Of a DNA stretch of 8,180 nucleotides, positions 1 to 7,400 are shown one piece after another (position 1 is the first letter of the stretch; each line of letters begins with the position of its first letter). The position numbers and the translations under genes were made by a program. Under the pieces are notes generated by a model. That model made no database searches. It saw only the letters and a program-made list of their open reading frames with translations, and was not told the DNA's origin. Source of the DNA: an uncultured Bacteroidales bacterium (GTDB taxonomy: Bacteria; Bacteroidota; Bacteroidia; Bacteroidales; UBA932). The DNA is taken from positions 1 to 8,180 of the forward strand of contig CAJGBW010000058.1 of the NCBI GenBank assembly GCA_904501835.1. The letters run 5' to 3'.

Positions 1-656
1 CAAAACTTCAAATCGGCCCTGTGGTTGATGCCTACGGAGCCCTTTGCTACGGAGACTCGCTGGCACCGAAAGCCATAGAAAACTTCCAGGCAAAGGTTGA
101 ACTGCAAGAGGTCAGATTGAGTTGGGAAGCCGCTGATGACGGTCCTATGGGCGCTGCGCACCAATATATTATCAGTTGGTCCGAAGACAGAGAAAAATTG
201 GAAAAGAGGAAAAATCCCGGTACCCCGGACAACGGAATTACAGACCTTATCATCGAGAATGGAGATTTCAAGACAGGAGAACGCATTGACACCTGCATTC
301 ATCTCCCCAAAAGCAATCAGAACTATTACCTTAGTATATGCGCCCAAGACTACTGCGGTAATTTATCCGAAAGTCATCCTATCCAGCAAATTGTGACAAC
401 AACCCCTCCACCGAATATCGGAGAGGTCAATGTATATCCCAACCCCGTGGTTGACTTACTCAGAATTTCATACGGCGACGAGAAGGAATTTGACCTCCAC
501 CTTTACAATTCTGCCGGACAGAAAATATACCAAGGGAAACAATGGGGCTCAGCGTCATCCCCTGCTGTGATTGACATGAGCGGCTATGCCCCCGGTATCT
601 ATCAACTCGTAGTCTGCTACGAAAATGCAAGTTTTAGAAAAACGATTATAAAATGA
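1..656 (+). CDS. T9SS-secreted protein, C-terminal part (possible S8 protease)
   Basis: This is the 3' end of a gene that begins left of the window; the frame is open from base 3, so the GTG at 21 is not a believable start. The first visible residues (KLQIGPVVDAYGAL) resemble the G-x-x-DAYxAL helix that ends many subtilisin-like (S8) catalytic domains, but this clue is short and weak. Bases about 105-401 encode a fibronectin-III-like domain: LSW near its start, QYIISWS, then NYYLSICAQDYCGNLSES. A TTTPPP linker leads to a T9SS type A sorting domain that starts with VYPNPVVDLL and ends RKTIIK. T9SS cargo crosses the outer membrane and normally loses this domain at the cell surface. The stop overlaps the next gene by ATGA. 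Secretion by T9SS is well supported; the enzymatic role is a guess because the catalytic part is missing. Confidence 0.85.
   Translation, partial: KLQIGPVVDAYGALCYGDSLAPKAIENFQAKVELQEVRLSWEAADDGPMGAAHQYIISWSEDREKLEKRKNPGTPDNGITDLIIENGDFKTGERIDTCIHLPKSNQNYYLSICAQDYCGNLSESHPIQQIVTTTPPPNIGEVNVYPNPVVDLLRISYGDEKEFDLHLYNSAGQKIYQGKQWGSASSPAVIDMSGYAPGIYQLVVCYENASFRKTIIK
414..653 (+). other. T9SS type A C-terminal sorting domain
   Basis: These are the last ~80 codons of the first gene. The signature VYPNP lies at 432-446. It is followed by the usual alternating strands: LLRISY, FDLHLYNSAGQKIYQG, then PAVIDMSGYAPGIYQLVV, and a basic C-terminus (RKTIIK). This order, ending in Y-x-PGIY, is the standard Por-secretion-system sorting domain. 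It directs the protein through the T9SS translocon and is recognised by PorV-type shuttle proteins, one family member of which is encoded immediately downstream. Confidence 0.88.
653..656 (+). promoter_or_regulatory. ATGA stop/start overlap (translational coupling)
   Basis: The TGA stop of the sorting-domain protein and the ATG start of the PorV/PorQ-family gene share the four bases ATGA. No Shine-Dalgarno sequence is visible before the ATG; the preceding bases are A-rich. This arrangement usually means reinitiation by the same ribosomes, so the two proteins are probably made in linked amounts. Confidence 0.75.
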
Positions 657-1576
657 AAAAACGATGGCTTACCCTATGTATCGCTCTGTGCGGATGCCTT
701 ATGTTAAACGGGCAATCCTACACGGCCATGCCTTGGTGTACCTTATCGCACGATGCTCATTCCATGGCTATGGGAGGTATCAGTTCCCTGTTTACCCCCT
801 TTGGTATGGCAGCAAGCAACAATCCCGCAAAACTCCTGTTCAGTGAAGATAAAAAAATGGGATTTCATGCCGCCTGGCAGCAATACAAGCCGACGAACAA
901 TCACTATCTCCAAGCAAGCGGCTCATTCACCCATGGCATTATGGGCTACGGACTTTCCTACATAGGTGGATTCGGCCCCGAACTGACCTTTACCGACAAC
1001 GGAGGTAATATCATCAACACCCTGCGCAACAACAACCACATCATCAACGCATCTGTCGGCGTACGACTGCTACCTATATTCTCTATAGGAGTAAACGGAA
1101 AATATCTATTTGAGACTGGTCCGGAAGGGAAAAGACAACTTTTTGCCGGTGATTTCTTCGGCATGTTAGACATTCAAGGATTTCGTGCCAGCGTAGGATT
1201 GAGAAACCTCAGTTCATCCTTGTCATACGGAGATATCGAATATAAATTACCCCTTTCGCTTGTCGGCGGATTAGGATATAAAAAAGATTGGGAAAAAGTC
1301 GGAATGGAAATCGGCGCCGAATACGAATCCTTTTTAGTCAATAAGGAAAACAAATTATGGAATCCTCGAATCGGTGGAGGAATTGCCGTGAATTTCTATA
1401 AAGTCTTATCCTTACGTGCCGGTTACAATTGGGGCGGAAATACTCCCATCCCCAGTTATACCTCCTTGGGTGTGGGAATCAACATCAAATTCCTCCGAAT
1501 AGACGCCAGCTATCGGCTCAACACGGACAGGTTGGCGGGTGATATGCTCAACATTCAACTTGGAATCATGTTTTAA
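653..1576 (+). CDS. PorV/PorQ-family outer-membrane beta-barrel protein
   Basis: The 307-residue product begins with a signal peptide (MKKRW, a hydrophobic core, probable cleavage after NGQ near residue 21). The N-terminal mature part carries the family hallmark: DAHSMAMGG at about 34-42, then NNPAKL at 56-61, comparable to the DAR..MGxAG...NPAKL region of PorV. The rest is amphipathic beta strands rich in Gly and aromatic residues, ending in a terminal Phe (LGIMF), typical of outer-membrane barrels. PorV and PorQ are FadL-like barrels that move or anchor T9SS cargo at the outer membrane. This copy is shorter than PorV (roughly 390 residues) and closer to PorQ in length, so I do not assign a symbol. 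It directly follows, with an ATGA overlap, a gene for a protein with a T9SS sorting domain, suggesting a cargo-specific partner. A general PorQ or PorV orthologue is the main alternative. Confidence 0.8.
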   Translation: MKKRWLTLCIALCGCLMLNGQSYTAMPWCTLSHDAHSMAMGGISSLFTPFGMAASNNPAKLLFSEDKKMGFHAAWQQYKPTNNHYLQASGSFTHGIMGYGLSYIGGFGPELTFTDNGGNIINTLRNNNHIINASVGVRLLPIFSIGVNGKYLFETGPEGKRQLFAGDFFGMLDIQGFRASVGLRNLSSSLSYGDIEYKLPLSLVGGLGYKKDWEKVGMEIGAEYESFLVNKENKLWNPRIGGGIAVNFYKVLSLRAGYNWGGNTPIPSYTSLGVGINIKFLRIDASYRLNTDRLAGDMLNIQLGIMF

Positions 1577-1599
1577 GTAAAATCAAAAACGAATCAAAT

Positions 1600-3513
1600 A
1601 TGAACAAACCATTAAAAGAAGTAACCCCTTATTCCGTCATGCTCGGAATCATCATGACGGTGATTTTTTCTGCGGCCGCAGCCTATTTGGGCTTGAAGGT
1701 CGGACAGGTATTTGAGGCAGCCATTCCCATTGCCATCATCGCCGTCGGAATGTCCTCTGCACTCGGCAAGAAAAATGCGCTCGGACAAAATGTCATCGTG
1801 CAATCCATCGGTGCTTGTTCCGGCTCTATTGTGGCCGGTGCTATTTTCACCCTGCCCGCCATCTACATTTTGGGATTGGAAATCAATTTTACCCAAATGG
1901 TACTGTCATCCTTGTTAGGCGGCGTCCTGGGTATTTTGTTCCTCATTCCTTTCAGAAGATATTTTGTCAAGGAAATGGACGGCAAATATCCCTTCCCTGA
2001 AGCGACCGCCACCACCAAAGTACTCATCAGCGGAGAACAGGGCGGAAGCGGCGCTAAAACCTTGGTAGTCAGCGGTATTATCGGTGGTTTGTATGACTTT
2101 GTCGTATCCTCTTTAGGAGCATGGGCAGAGACCATCAGCACCACTTTCGTCAGCTGGGGTGCCACCATCGCAGACAAAGCCAAAGTCCTCCTCAAACTCA
2201 ACACCGGTGCAGCCGTTTTGGGTTTGGGCTATATCGTAGGACTTAAATATGCCTTTATTATTTGTTGCGGTAGTTTCCTGGTATGGTTGGTTATCATCCC
2301 TGTGATGAACTTAATCTGGGGAACGGAAATCATTGACCTTATGGGCACAGGCATCAGCCGCACCATTGGAGAAATGTCCGCCGACCAAATTTTCAAAGAG
2401 TACGCACGCCATATCGGTATCGGTGGTATTGCCACCGCCGGTATTGTCAGCATTATCAAATCTTTCCCTGTCATCAAATCGGCCGTACAATTGGCAACAG
2501 GCGAATTCAAGAAAAAAGACAATGCTTCTGTCAATACAGACAGCACCGACAAGGACTTGTCGATGCGCACCATCATCTTCGGAACCATCATCACCTTGCT
2601 TTGTATCTTCGCATTCTTTGCATTCGGCAGTGTCGTTGAAAACATCTGGCAGGCGCTGATTGGTCTGGTCATTGTCACGGTCATCTCTTTCCTTTTCACC
2701 ACCGTGGCCGCCAATGCCATCGCCATCGTAGGCACCAACCCTGTGAGTGGCATGACTATTATGACCTTGATTATCACCGCACTCGTATTGGTGGCAGCCG
2801 GTCTGCAAGGAAATTCCGGTATGGTAGCCGCCATGTTGATTGGCGGTGTCGTTTGTACGGCTCTATCCTCCGCCGGCGCTTTTATCACCGACCTTAAAAT
2901 CGGATATACCATCGGCACCACCCCTGCCAAACAAGAGGCATGGAAATTTATCGGTACCTTGGTGGCAGCCGTTACGGTGAGCGGCGTGATGCTCGTACTC
3001 AACAAGACCTACGGATTCACCGGAGAAAACGCTTTGGTGGCCCCTCAAGCCAATGCCATGGCAGCCCTGATCAAGCCCATGATGAATGGAGGCAGCGCTC
3101 CCTGGCTTCTTTACGGCATCGGTGCCGCTATCGCTTTGGTGTTGAATTTCTGCAAAATCCCCGCATTGGCATTCTGTCTGGGTATGTTCATTCCTATTGA
3201 CCTCAACCTTCCTTTGCTCGTAGGTGGTGCCATTTCCTGGTTCGTTACCAGCCGCAGCAAGAATGAAGAGACCAATCGTGCCCGCGGTGACAAGGGTACT
3301 TTGATTGCCAGCGGTTTCATTGCCGGCGGCGCCTTGATGGGTGTTGTCAGTGCGATTTTGAAATTTGCAGGGGTTGATTTCTTTATGAAAGGATGGAATA
3401 CCGCTGCAGAAGGCGCCTTGGCCAGTGGCGCAGAGTACATTGCCATCGTACCCTACTTGCTTTTGATTGCTTACATGATTTATGCGACCTTACGAAATGG
3501 AAAAAATAATTGA
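1600..3513 (+). CDS. OPT-family oligopeptide transporter
   Basis: The 637-residue product is an integral inner-membrane protein with many hydrophobic segments along its whole length. It shows the bacterial OPT pattern: an N-terminal AAAAYLGLKVGQVFEAAIP stretch (residues ~25-43), KYPFPEATATTKVL (~129-142, matching the family's P-E-(G/A)-T-A region), GTNPVSGMT (~378-386), and repeated Gly-rich helices up to YIAIVPYLLLIAYMIYA near the end. The length is usual for bacterial members. OPT proteins are proton-driven importers of oligopeptides, and related eukaryotic members carry metal chelates; the substrate here is not proven. The gene starts 23 nt after the barrel gene behind an A-rich leader with no promoter match, and its 3' end overlaps pepT, so co-transcription with both is likely. 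The pairing with a tripeptidase favours peptides as substrate. Confidence 0.92.
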   Translation: MNKPLKEVTPYSVMLGIIMTVIFSAAAAYLGLKVGQVFEAAIPIAIIAVGMSSALGKKNALGQNVIVQSIGACSGSIVAGAIFTLPAIYILGLEINFTQMVLSSLLGGVLGILFLIPFRRYFVKEMDGKYPFPEATATTKVLISGEQGGSGAKTLVVSGIIGGLYDFVVSSLGAWAETISTTFVSWGATIADKAKVLLKLNTGAAVLGLGYIVGLKYAFIICCGSFLVWLVIIPVMNLIWGTEIIDLMGTGISRTIGEMSADQIFKEYARHIGIGGIATAGIVSIIKSFPVIKSAVQLATGEFKKKDNASVNTDSTDKDLSMRTIIFGTIITLLCIFAFFAFGSVVENIWQALIGLVIVTVISFLFTTVAANAIAIVGTNPVSGMTIMTLIITALVLVAAGLQGNSGMVAAMLIGGVVCTALSSAGAFITDLKIGYTIGTTPAKQEAWKFIGTLVAAVTVSGVMLVLNKTYGFTGENALVAPQANAMAALIKPMMNGGSAPWLLYGIGAAIALVLNFCKIPALAFCLGMFIPIDLNLPLLVGGAISWFVTSRSKNEETNRARGDKGTLIASGFIAGGALMGVVSAILKFAGVDFFMKGWNTAAEGALASGAEYIAIVPYLLLIAYMIYATLRNGKNN

Positions 3514-4720
3514 TAAATTCTTACGCTATGTGTCCATTGACACACAGTCTAATGAAAGTTCAGAGAGCCAACCCAGCAGCGACAAACAACTCAAGTTGCT
3601 TGGGCTGCTCAAAGATGAACTCGTTTCCATGGGTGTAGAAGCCGAATTGGACGAGTACGGTTATGTCATGGGTAAAATCCCTTCAAACTGTCCCGGAAAA
3701 GAGATTCCCGCCATTGGTTTCATTGCCCACGTGGATACTTCTCCCGATGCAAGCGGCGCAGATATCAAGCCCCAAATCATTGAGAACTATGAGGGTGGCG
3801 ACATTGCCTTGAAAGGGGTAGAAGGGCTCTTCCTCAAACCCAGCGAATTCCCCGAACTGCTTGACTACAAGGGACAAACCCTGATTTGCACTGATGGCAC
3901 CACCCTACTCGGAGCCGATGACAAAGCCGGCATTGCAGAGATTATGTGCGCCGTCGAGTACATCATGGAGCACCCTGAATTCAAACATGGCCCCATCTGC
4001 ATCGCTTTTACCCCTGACGAAGAGATCGGAAGGGGCGTCGTCAAATTCGATGTGGAAAAATTCGGTGCTCAATATGGGTACACCATGGATGGAGGAGCTA
4101 TCGGAGAATTGGAATTTGAGAATTTCAATGCCGCTGCCGCTACCATCAACATCCAAGGTCGCAATGTGCATCCCGGCTACGCAAAAGGAAAAATGAAAAA
4201 CGCCATCCGCATTATGATGGAATTGGACAGCCTGCTTCCTGCCGGTGAAAAACCCGAACTGACCGAAGGTTATGAGGGATTTTTCCACGTGATTGCCGCA
4301 GAAGGAAGCGTAGAAAACGCCAGCTCCACCTACATCATCCGTGACCATTCCTTGGAAAAATACGAAGAGAAAAAGGCCTTGATGCAAGCCTGCGTAGACC
4401 AGATCAATCAGAAATATGGAGAAGGAACGGCTACGGTCAATATCCGTCACCAATACTATAATATGCGTTCAAAGGTAGAACCGCATTATTTCATTGTAGA
4501 AAAGGCGATGGAAGCCATGAAAATGGAAGGCATTGAGCCGAAGATTCAACCCATTCGTGGTGGCACAGACGGAGCTAACCTTTCCTTTATGGGACTACCC
4601 TGCCCCAATATCTTTGCCGGTGGTCACAACTTCCACGGAAAAATGGAATTTGTACCCCTCGAAAGCATGGAAAAAGCCTCCAAGGTCATCTTGAACATCC
4701 TATCCCTCTTTGCGGAGTAG
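3497..4720 (+). CDS. pepT: Peptidase T (tripeptide aminopeptidase)
   Basis: This cytoplasmic M20-family zinc enzyme removes the N-terminal residue from tripeptides. The 407-residue product lines up almost end to end with E. coli PepT as I recall it. The expected metal-site residues are present: His78 in GFIAHVDTSPD, Asp141 in LLGADDKAG, the catalytic/ligand pair Glu175-Glu176 in FTPDEEIG, Asp198 in YTMDGG, and His380 in GGHNFHGKMEF. Other family blocks are NVHPGYAKG, TEGYEGFFH and PIRGGTDGANLSFMGLPCPN. I chose the ATG at 3497 because MEKIIDKFLRYVSIDTQS matches the family N-terminus; the in-frame ATG at 3482 would add five residues. With the chosen start the gene overlaps the OPT gene by 17 nt, implying coupled expression with peptide import. 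The 3' end overlaps the opposite-strand WbsX-like gene by 21 nt. No key residue is missing. Confidence 0.96.
   Translation: MEKIIDKFLRYVSIDTQSNESSESQPSSDKQLKLLGLLKDELVSMGVEAELDEYGYVMGKIPSNCPGKEIPAIGFIAHVDTSPDASGADIKPQIIENYEGGDIALKGVEGLFLKPSEFPELLDYKGQTLICTDGTTLLGADDKAGIAEIMCAVEYIMEHPEFKHGPICIAFTPDEEIGRGVVKFDVEKFGAQYGYTMDGGAIGELEFENFNAAAATINIQGRNVHPGYAKGKMKNAIRIMMELDSLLPAGEKPELTEGYEGFFHVIAAEGSVENASSTYIIRDHSLEKYEEKKALMQACVDQINQKYGEGTATVNIRHQYYNMRSKVEPHYFIVEKAMEAMKMEGIEPKIQPIRGGTDGANLSFMGLPCPNIFAGGHNFHGKMEFVPLESMEKASKVILNILSLFAE
4700..4720. other. Convergent 3' overlap of pepT and WbsX-like gene
   Basis: pepT ends with TAG at 4718-4720 on the plus strand, and the WbsX-like gene ends with TAG (read from 4702 to 4700) on the minus strand. 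The last seven codons of each, counting stops, occupy the same 21 bases in opposite directions (LSLFAE versus LLRKEG). There is therefore no intergenic space for a shared terminator, and no convincing stem-loop with a T-run is seen close by. Confidence 0.85.
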
Positions 4721-5815
4721 GCGTTTGATGGCATCTAGGTAGCCACGACCATACTTTATATCGGGTTCAAGGTAATTTCCTTCTCCCCATTCATTCCAAG
4801 ACCGGACGAGGATCAACTGATGTTCGGGAGCTTTATTTGATACCAGCGATATTGCTTTTTTCAGTTGTTCCTCATAGGCCTCTGGGGTACTATCCGTATA
4901 AATTACGCATGATTTACCACAACGGGGTGTTCTATCCCAATTCGGAATAGTAGTCGGGTAAACATTTTCCATTGAGTCTTCTTTAGAGAAGATATTACGA
5001 TTTATATCACGTTGTCTATAACGTACCAAGGTCTTGATACCCAACTTATTCAAAAAAAGTTGCCCATATATTTTTAAAGGGTTGTGCGACAACTCGGCCT
5101 TGGTTGTGCCTATGGTATTAACGGCATCAAAGCCCAAAGAATGAAGATTCGAGATTCGTTCCGAAAGTGACTTTTTCACGCGAATTGGACGACTCAAAAC
5201 CATTGCGACAAAATGTATGCCTTTCAATCCGTTCTCTATGGCTAGCTTTTGCCAAAGTTTCATAAAATCCTGTACCTGCTCAAAATAAGGATCAAAAATA
5301 AAGAAAATGGGTTTCCCATCGACAAGAATATATCGTTCATCTTTAAATGCTGGTAAGACAGCAAAAAAGTGATTCTGAAAATCTTCCTTGCCCGGATATA
5401 ACTGCTCCATCAACATCGTACTTTTTCCCCCATTGTGTGCAGTCCAGGTCTTATTGGACCAAGAATGATTCGCCCAGGCCAGGCAAAAAGGGAAATCAGG
5501 TTTACCGGAATCAACAACTTCAGAAAAAGGTCGTTCTAAAAGCCGTCTTCCATTTCCAAACCAATAATGCCAATAGCAGAAACCTTCAATTCCGACCTCG
5601 CTTGCCAACTGAGCTTGCTGCTCACGCACCTGAGGTTCTGTTAAATCATAAAATCCCAATTCGGAAGGAAGCTTGGGTTGATAATGACCACGATACACAG
5701 GACGCGCTTTTTTCACATTCACCCATTCTGTAAAACCTTTTCCCCACCAAGCGTCATTTTCCGGAATTGCATGAAACTGAGGTAAATATACGGCTATAAC
5801 TCGAGGATTTCCCAT
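4700..5815 (-). CDS. WbsX-like glycan biosynthesis protein (GH99-like fold)
   Basis: The 371-residue product has the hallmarks of the WbsX family found in O-antigen and capsule loci: YLPQFHAIPENDAWWGKGFTEW (10-31, shown in part as the family start motif), HYQPKLPSELGFYDL (44-58), GFCYWHYWF (78-86), LLERPF (92-97), WANHSWS (114-120), NWDRTPR (292-298) and the C-terminal SWNEWGEGNYLEP (339-351). The family is annotated as glycosyltransferase WbsX but has a glycosidase-family-99-like fold, so the reaction, transfer or hydrolysis, is uncertain. No signal peptide or membrane segment is seen; a cytoplasmic location is likely. It starts 3 nt after the flippase stop, so both are probably translated from one mRNA driven by the promoter at 7369-7400. 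The conserved motifs span nearly the full length, with no sign of truncation. Confidence 0.87.
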   Translation of the reverse strand: MGNPRVIAVYLPQFHAIPENDAWWGKGFTEWVNVKKARPVYRGHYQPKLPSELGFYDLTEPQVREQQAQLASEVGIEGFCYWHYWFGNGRRLLERPFSEVVDSGKPDFPFCLAWANHSWSNKTWTAHNGGKSTMLMEQLYPGKEDFQNHFFAVLPAFKDERYILVDGKPIFFIFDPYFEQVQDFMKLWQKLAIENGLKGIHFVAMVLSRPIRVKKSLSERISNLHSLGFDAVNTIGTTKAELSHNPLKIYGQLFLNKLGIKTLVRYRQRDINRNIFSKEDSMENVYPTTIPNWDRTPRCGKSCVIYTDSTPEAYEEQLKKAISLVSNKAPEHQLILVRSWNEWGEGNYLEPDIKYGRGYLDAIKRLLRKEG

Positions 5816-5818
5816 AAG

Positions 5819-7348
5819 CTATTTACGTTTAATGCTAAATTTTGTAGCGATTGCGTTTGATAAATACCCTTTTTCTGTTTTACTTAATCCAAAGATATAA
5901 ATCGAAAAAAGAACCCAACATGCGTCTACCACAAACAAGATTAAAGTATTGAGAAAATTACCAGATTCCGATTTTAAGAAAATCGGCAAAATAAAAGCAA
6001 CAATGGTCGTTGTTACAATGGGTAGTATAACCAACTTCAAATAATCTTTAATCATTAAGCCGGCATATTTCTGACAGAAAAATAAGTAGACAAAATAATG
6101 TATAATGTGGCTAATCATGATGAGGACTGATACAAAATACGGAGGATATCCAGCTCTCATAAGAAAATAACTCACTATTAGTTGAATAATAAATCCAAAA
6201 GAAATTATCAACTGTGCGCCACGGATATTTCCATTTGCCCGAAGAGATGTATATAAAGGGTGCGCCATAGCATCTGCCAAATAAGCAAACAACACATACA
6301 CACAGAACTCTCGCGTATATGTGGGCACATCAACCAGCCATATAGACAACAAACTTTCTAAGTTTGAAACAACAGGAATTAATAATAATAGAAAAAGATA
6401 ATACGAGAATTTTGAAGATTTATATAATAATTGTGCATGTTTCGAATCTTCGCCAGCGGCATAGCTTTTCATTAATTGAGGGGTAAATGCCGTCTGGAAA
6501 TTAACAAGAAAGAGATTTATAGAATTATATACTTGCGATGCAATTCCCCTTGCTGCATTAGCGGCCACCGAATAGAAATTATTTAAGAAAATATTTTCCA
6601 CTTGAATAGAGACGGTTCTGGCGCCATCACTCATAATCATCCACCCAGAGAAACTGAACATATTCCGGAACAAGCTCTTATCCCAAAAGAAACGATATCT
6701 GCAGGATGAGAAAGTAATTCTACAATAAATCCTGTATATTATATTAATCAATACACTGGCCGCTAAATATAACCATGCGTAAAATATGAGTTTATCAAAA
6801 CCACTCCCTTTCAAAATAAAAACAGCCAATAACTTCAAAACAGCCTCAAAAATACTGACATACGCATAAAAGGACATTTTTTCATGCGAAATAATCAGAG
6901 CACTATCTGAAATTCTAAATAGCTGAATAATCATTGTCACTAGAGACAACTGATATACCCAAAATACGGCATCCTCTCGTCCAACGGGGATATTCAAATA
7001 ATGAGTGATTAGCCACAATCCCACAGTTTCACCGATAAGAAGCAAGATAAGGGAGAATATAATAAATATATTGATTCCCATGATATAGACCTTACATAGG
7101 CTATCTCCGTCTTCTCCTTTTCCCATCGCAACATTGAGAAAACGTTGTAAGGAAGAAACTAAGGTTTGGCTAACAAAGGTAAAAATGGAAATAAAGCCCG
7201 TAACAAGCATATATATGCCATAATCAGACACCCCTAAAGTATCCAAAATAACACGAGATGTGTATAAAGATACCGCCATAATCAAAAACATCCTGACATA
7301 CAGAAGCAGGGTGTTTTTAGCTATTTTGGGAAAATTCACGTGGCTCAT
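5819..7348 (-). CDS. Wzx-type polysaccharide flippase (MOP superfamily)
   Basis: The 509-residue product is a polytopic inner-membrane protein with about 12-14 hydrophobic helices. It starts with an amphipathic segment and first helix typical of Bacteroidota polysaccharide exporters (IAKNTLLLYVRMFLIMAVSL, about 9-28), then SRVILDTLGVSDYGIY (31-46), the usual TM1-TM2 junction. The middle part contains the FSFSGWMIMSDGAR and FLNNFYSVAANAARGIASQV stretches (~231-273), matching the start of the second half of MOP-family flippases. Such proteins turn lipid-linked glycan repeat units from the cytoplasmic to the periplasmic face. The gene is followed after 3 nt by the WbsX-like gene. Its base composition is A+T-rich (one sampled 60-base line is about 22% G+C, another about 37%), unlike the nearby OPT gene (a sampled line is 58%), which suggests horizontal transfer. 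No other glycosyltransferases or Wzy polymerase are in view. Confidence 0.88.
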   Translation of the reverse strand: MSHVNFPKIAKNTLLLYVRMFLIMAVSLYTSRVILDTLGVSDYGIYMLVTGFISIFTFVSQTLVSSLQRFLNVAMGKGEDGDSLCKVYIMGINIFIIFSLILLLIGETVGLWLITHYLNIPVGREDAVFWVYQLSLVTMIIQLFRISDSALIISHEKMSFYAYVSIFEAVLKLLAVFILKGSGFDKLIFYAWLYLAASVLINIIYRIYCRITFSSCRYRFFWDKSLFRNMFSFSGWMIMSDGARTVSIQVENIFLNNFYSVAANAARGIASQVYNSINLFLVNFQTAFTPQLMKSYAAGEDSKHAQLLYKSSKFSYYLFLLLLIPVVSNLESLLSIWLVDVPTYTREFCVYVLFAYLADAMAHPLYTSLRANGNIRGAQLIISFGFIIQLIVSYFLMRAGYPPYFVSVLIMISHIIHYFVYLFFCQKYAGLMIKDYLKLVILPIVTTTIVAFILPIFLKSESGNFLNTLILFVVDACWVLFSIYIFGLSKTEKGYLSNAIATKFSIKRK

Positions 7349-7368
7349 TTTCTCACAAACTTATCATA

Positions 7369-7400
7369 CAAAGATACCGATTTACGGGGATTTTGGCAAA
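7369..7400 (-). promoter_or_regulatory. Bacteroidota-type promoter for the flippase/WbsX pair
   Basis: Read on the minus strand, TTTG lies at 7400-7397, followed by a 20-nt spacer and TATCTTTG at 7376-7369. This matches the Bacteroides consensus (-33 TTTG, -7 TAnnTTTG, spacing near 19-21) at every defined base. Transcription would begin about 5-10 nt further on, leaving a short leader before the ATG at 7348. The -33 element begins directly after the TAA stop of the upstream HhH gene. Confidence 0.7.

Noticed and set aside
653..715. Possible lipoprotein signal (LCGC near residues 12-15) in the PorV/PorQ-family protein
   Set aside because: The residue before Gly is Cys rather than the usual Ala/Ser/Thr, the hydrophobic core continues past it, and NGQ|S at about residue 21 is a good ordinary cleavage site for a barrel protein.
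1577..1599. Separate promoter for the OPT gene
   Set aside because: The 23-nt A-rich gap and the end of the preceding gene show no TAnnTTTG element, so read-through from upstream is more likely.
2229..3005. 258-codon open frame on the minus strand inside the OPT gene
   Set aside because: It lies antisense to a clear transporter; its Thr/Ile/Met/Pro-heavy product reflects the reversed codons of membrane helices and matches no family I recognise.
3482..3496. Upstream in-frame ATG for pepT
   Set aside because: It would add MRPYE before the family-typical N-terminus and lengthen the overlap with the OPT gene; neither start has a ribosome binding site, so family alignment decides for 3497.
3905..4453. 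182-codon minus-strand open frame inside pepT
   Set aside because: It is entirely antisense to the conserved core of pepT and has no recognisable domain or start context.
4729..4745. Short inverted repeat TGGC...GCCA as a terminator near the convergent junction
   Set aside because: The stem is only 4 bp with a 9-nt loop, inside coding sequence and without a T-run.
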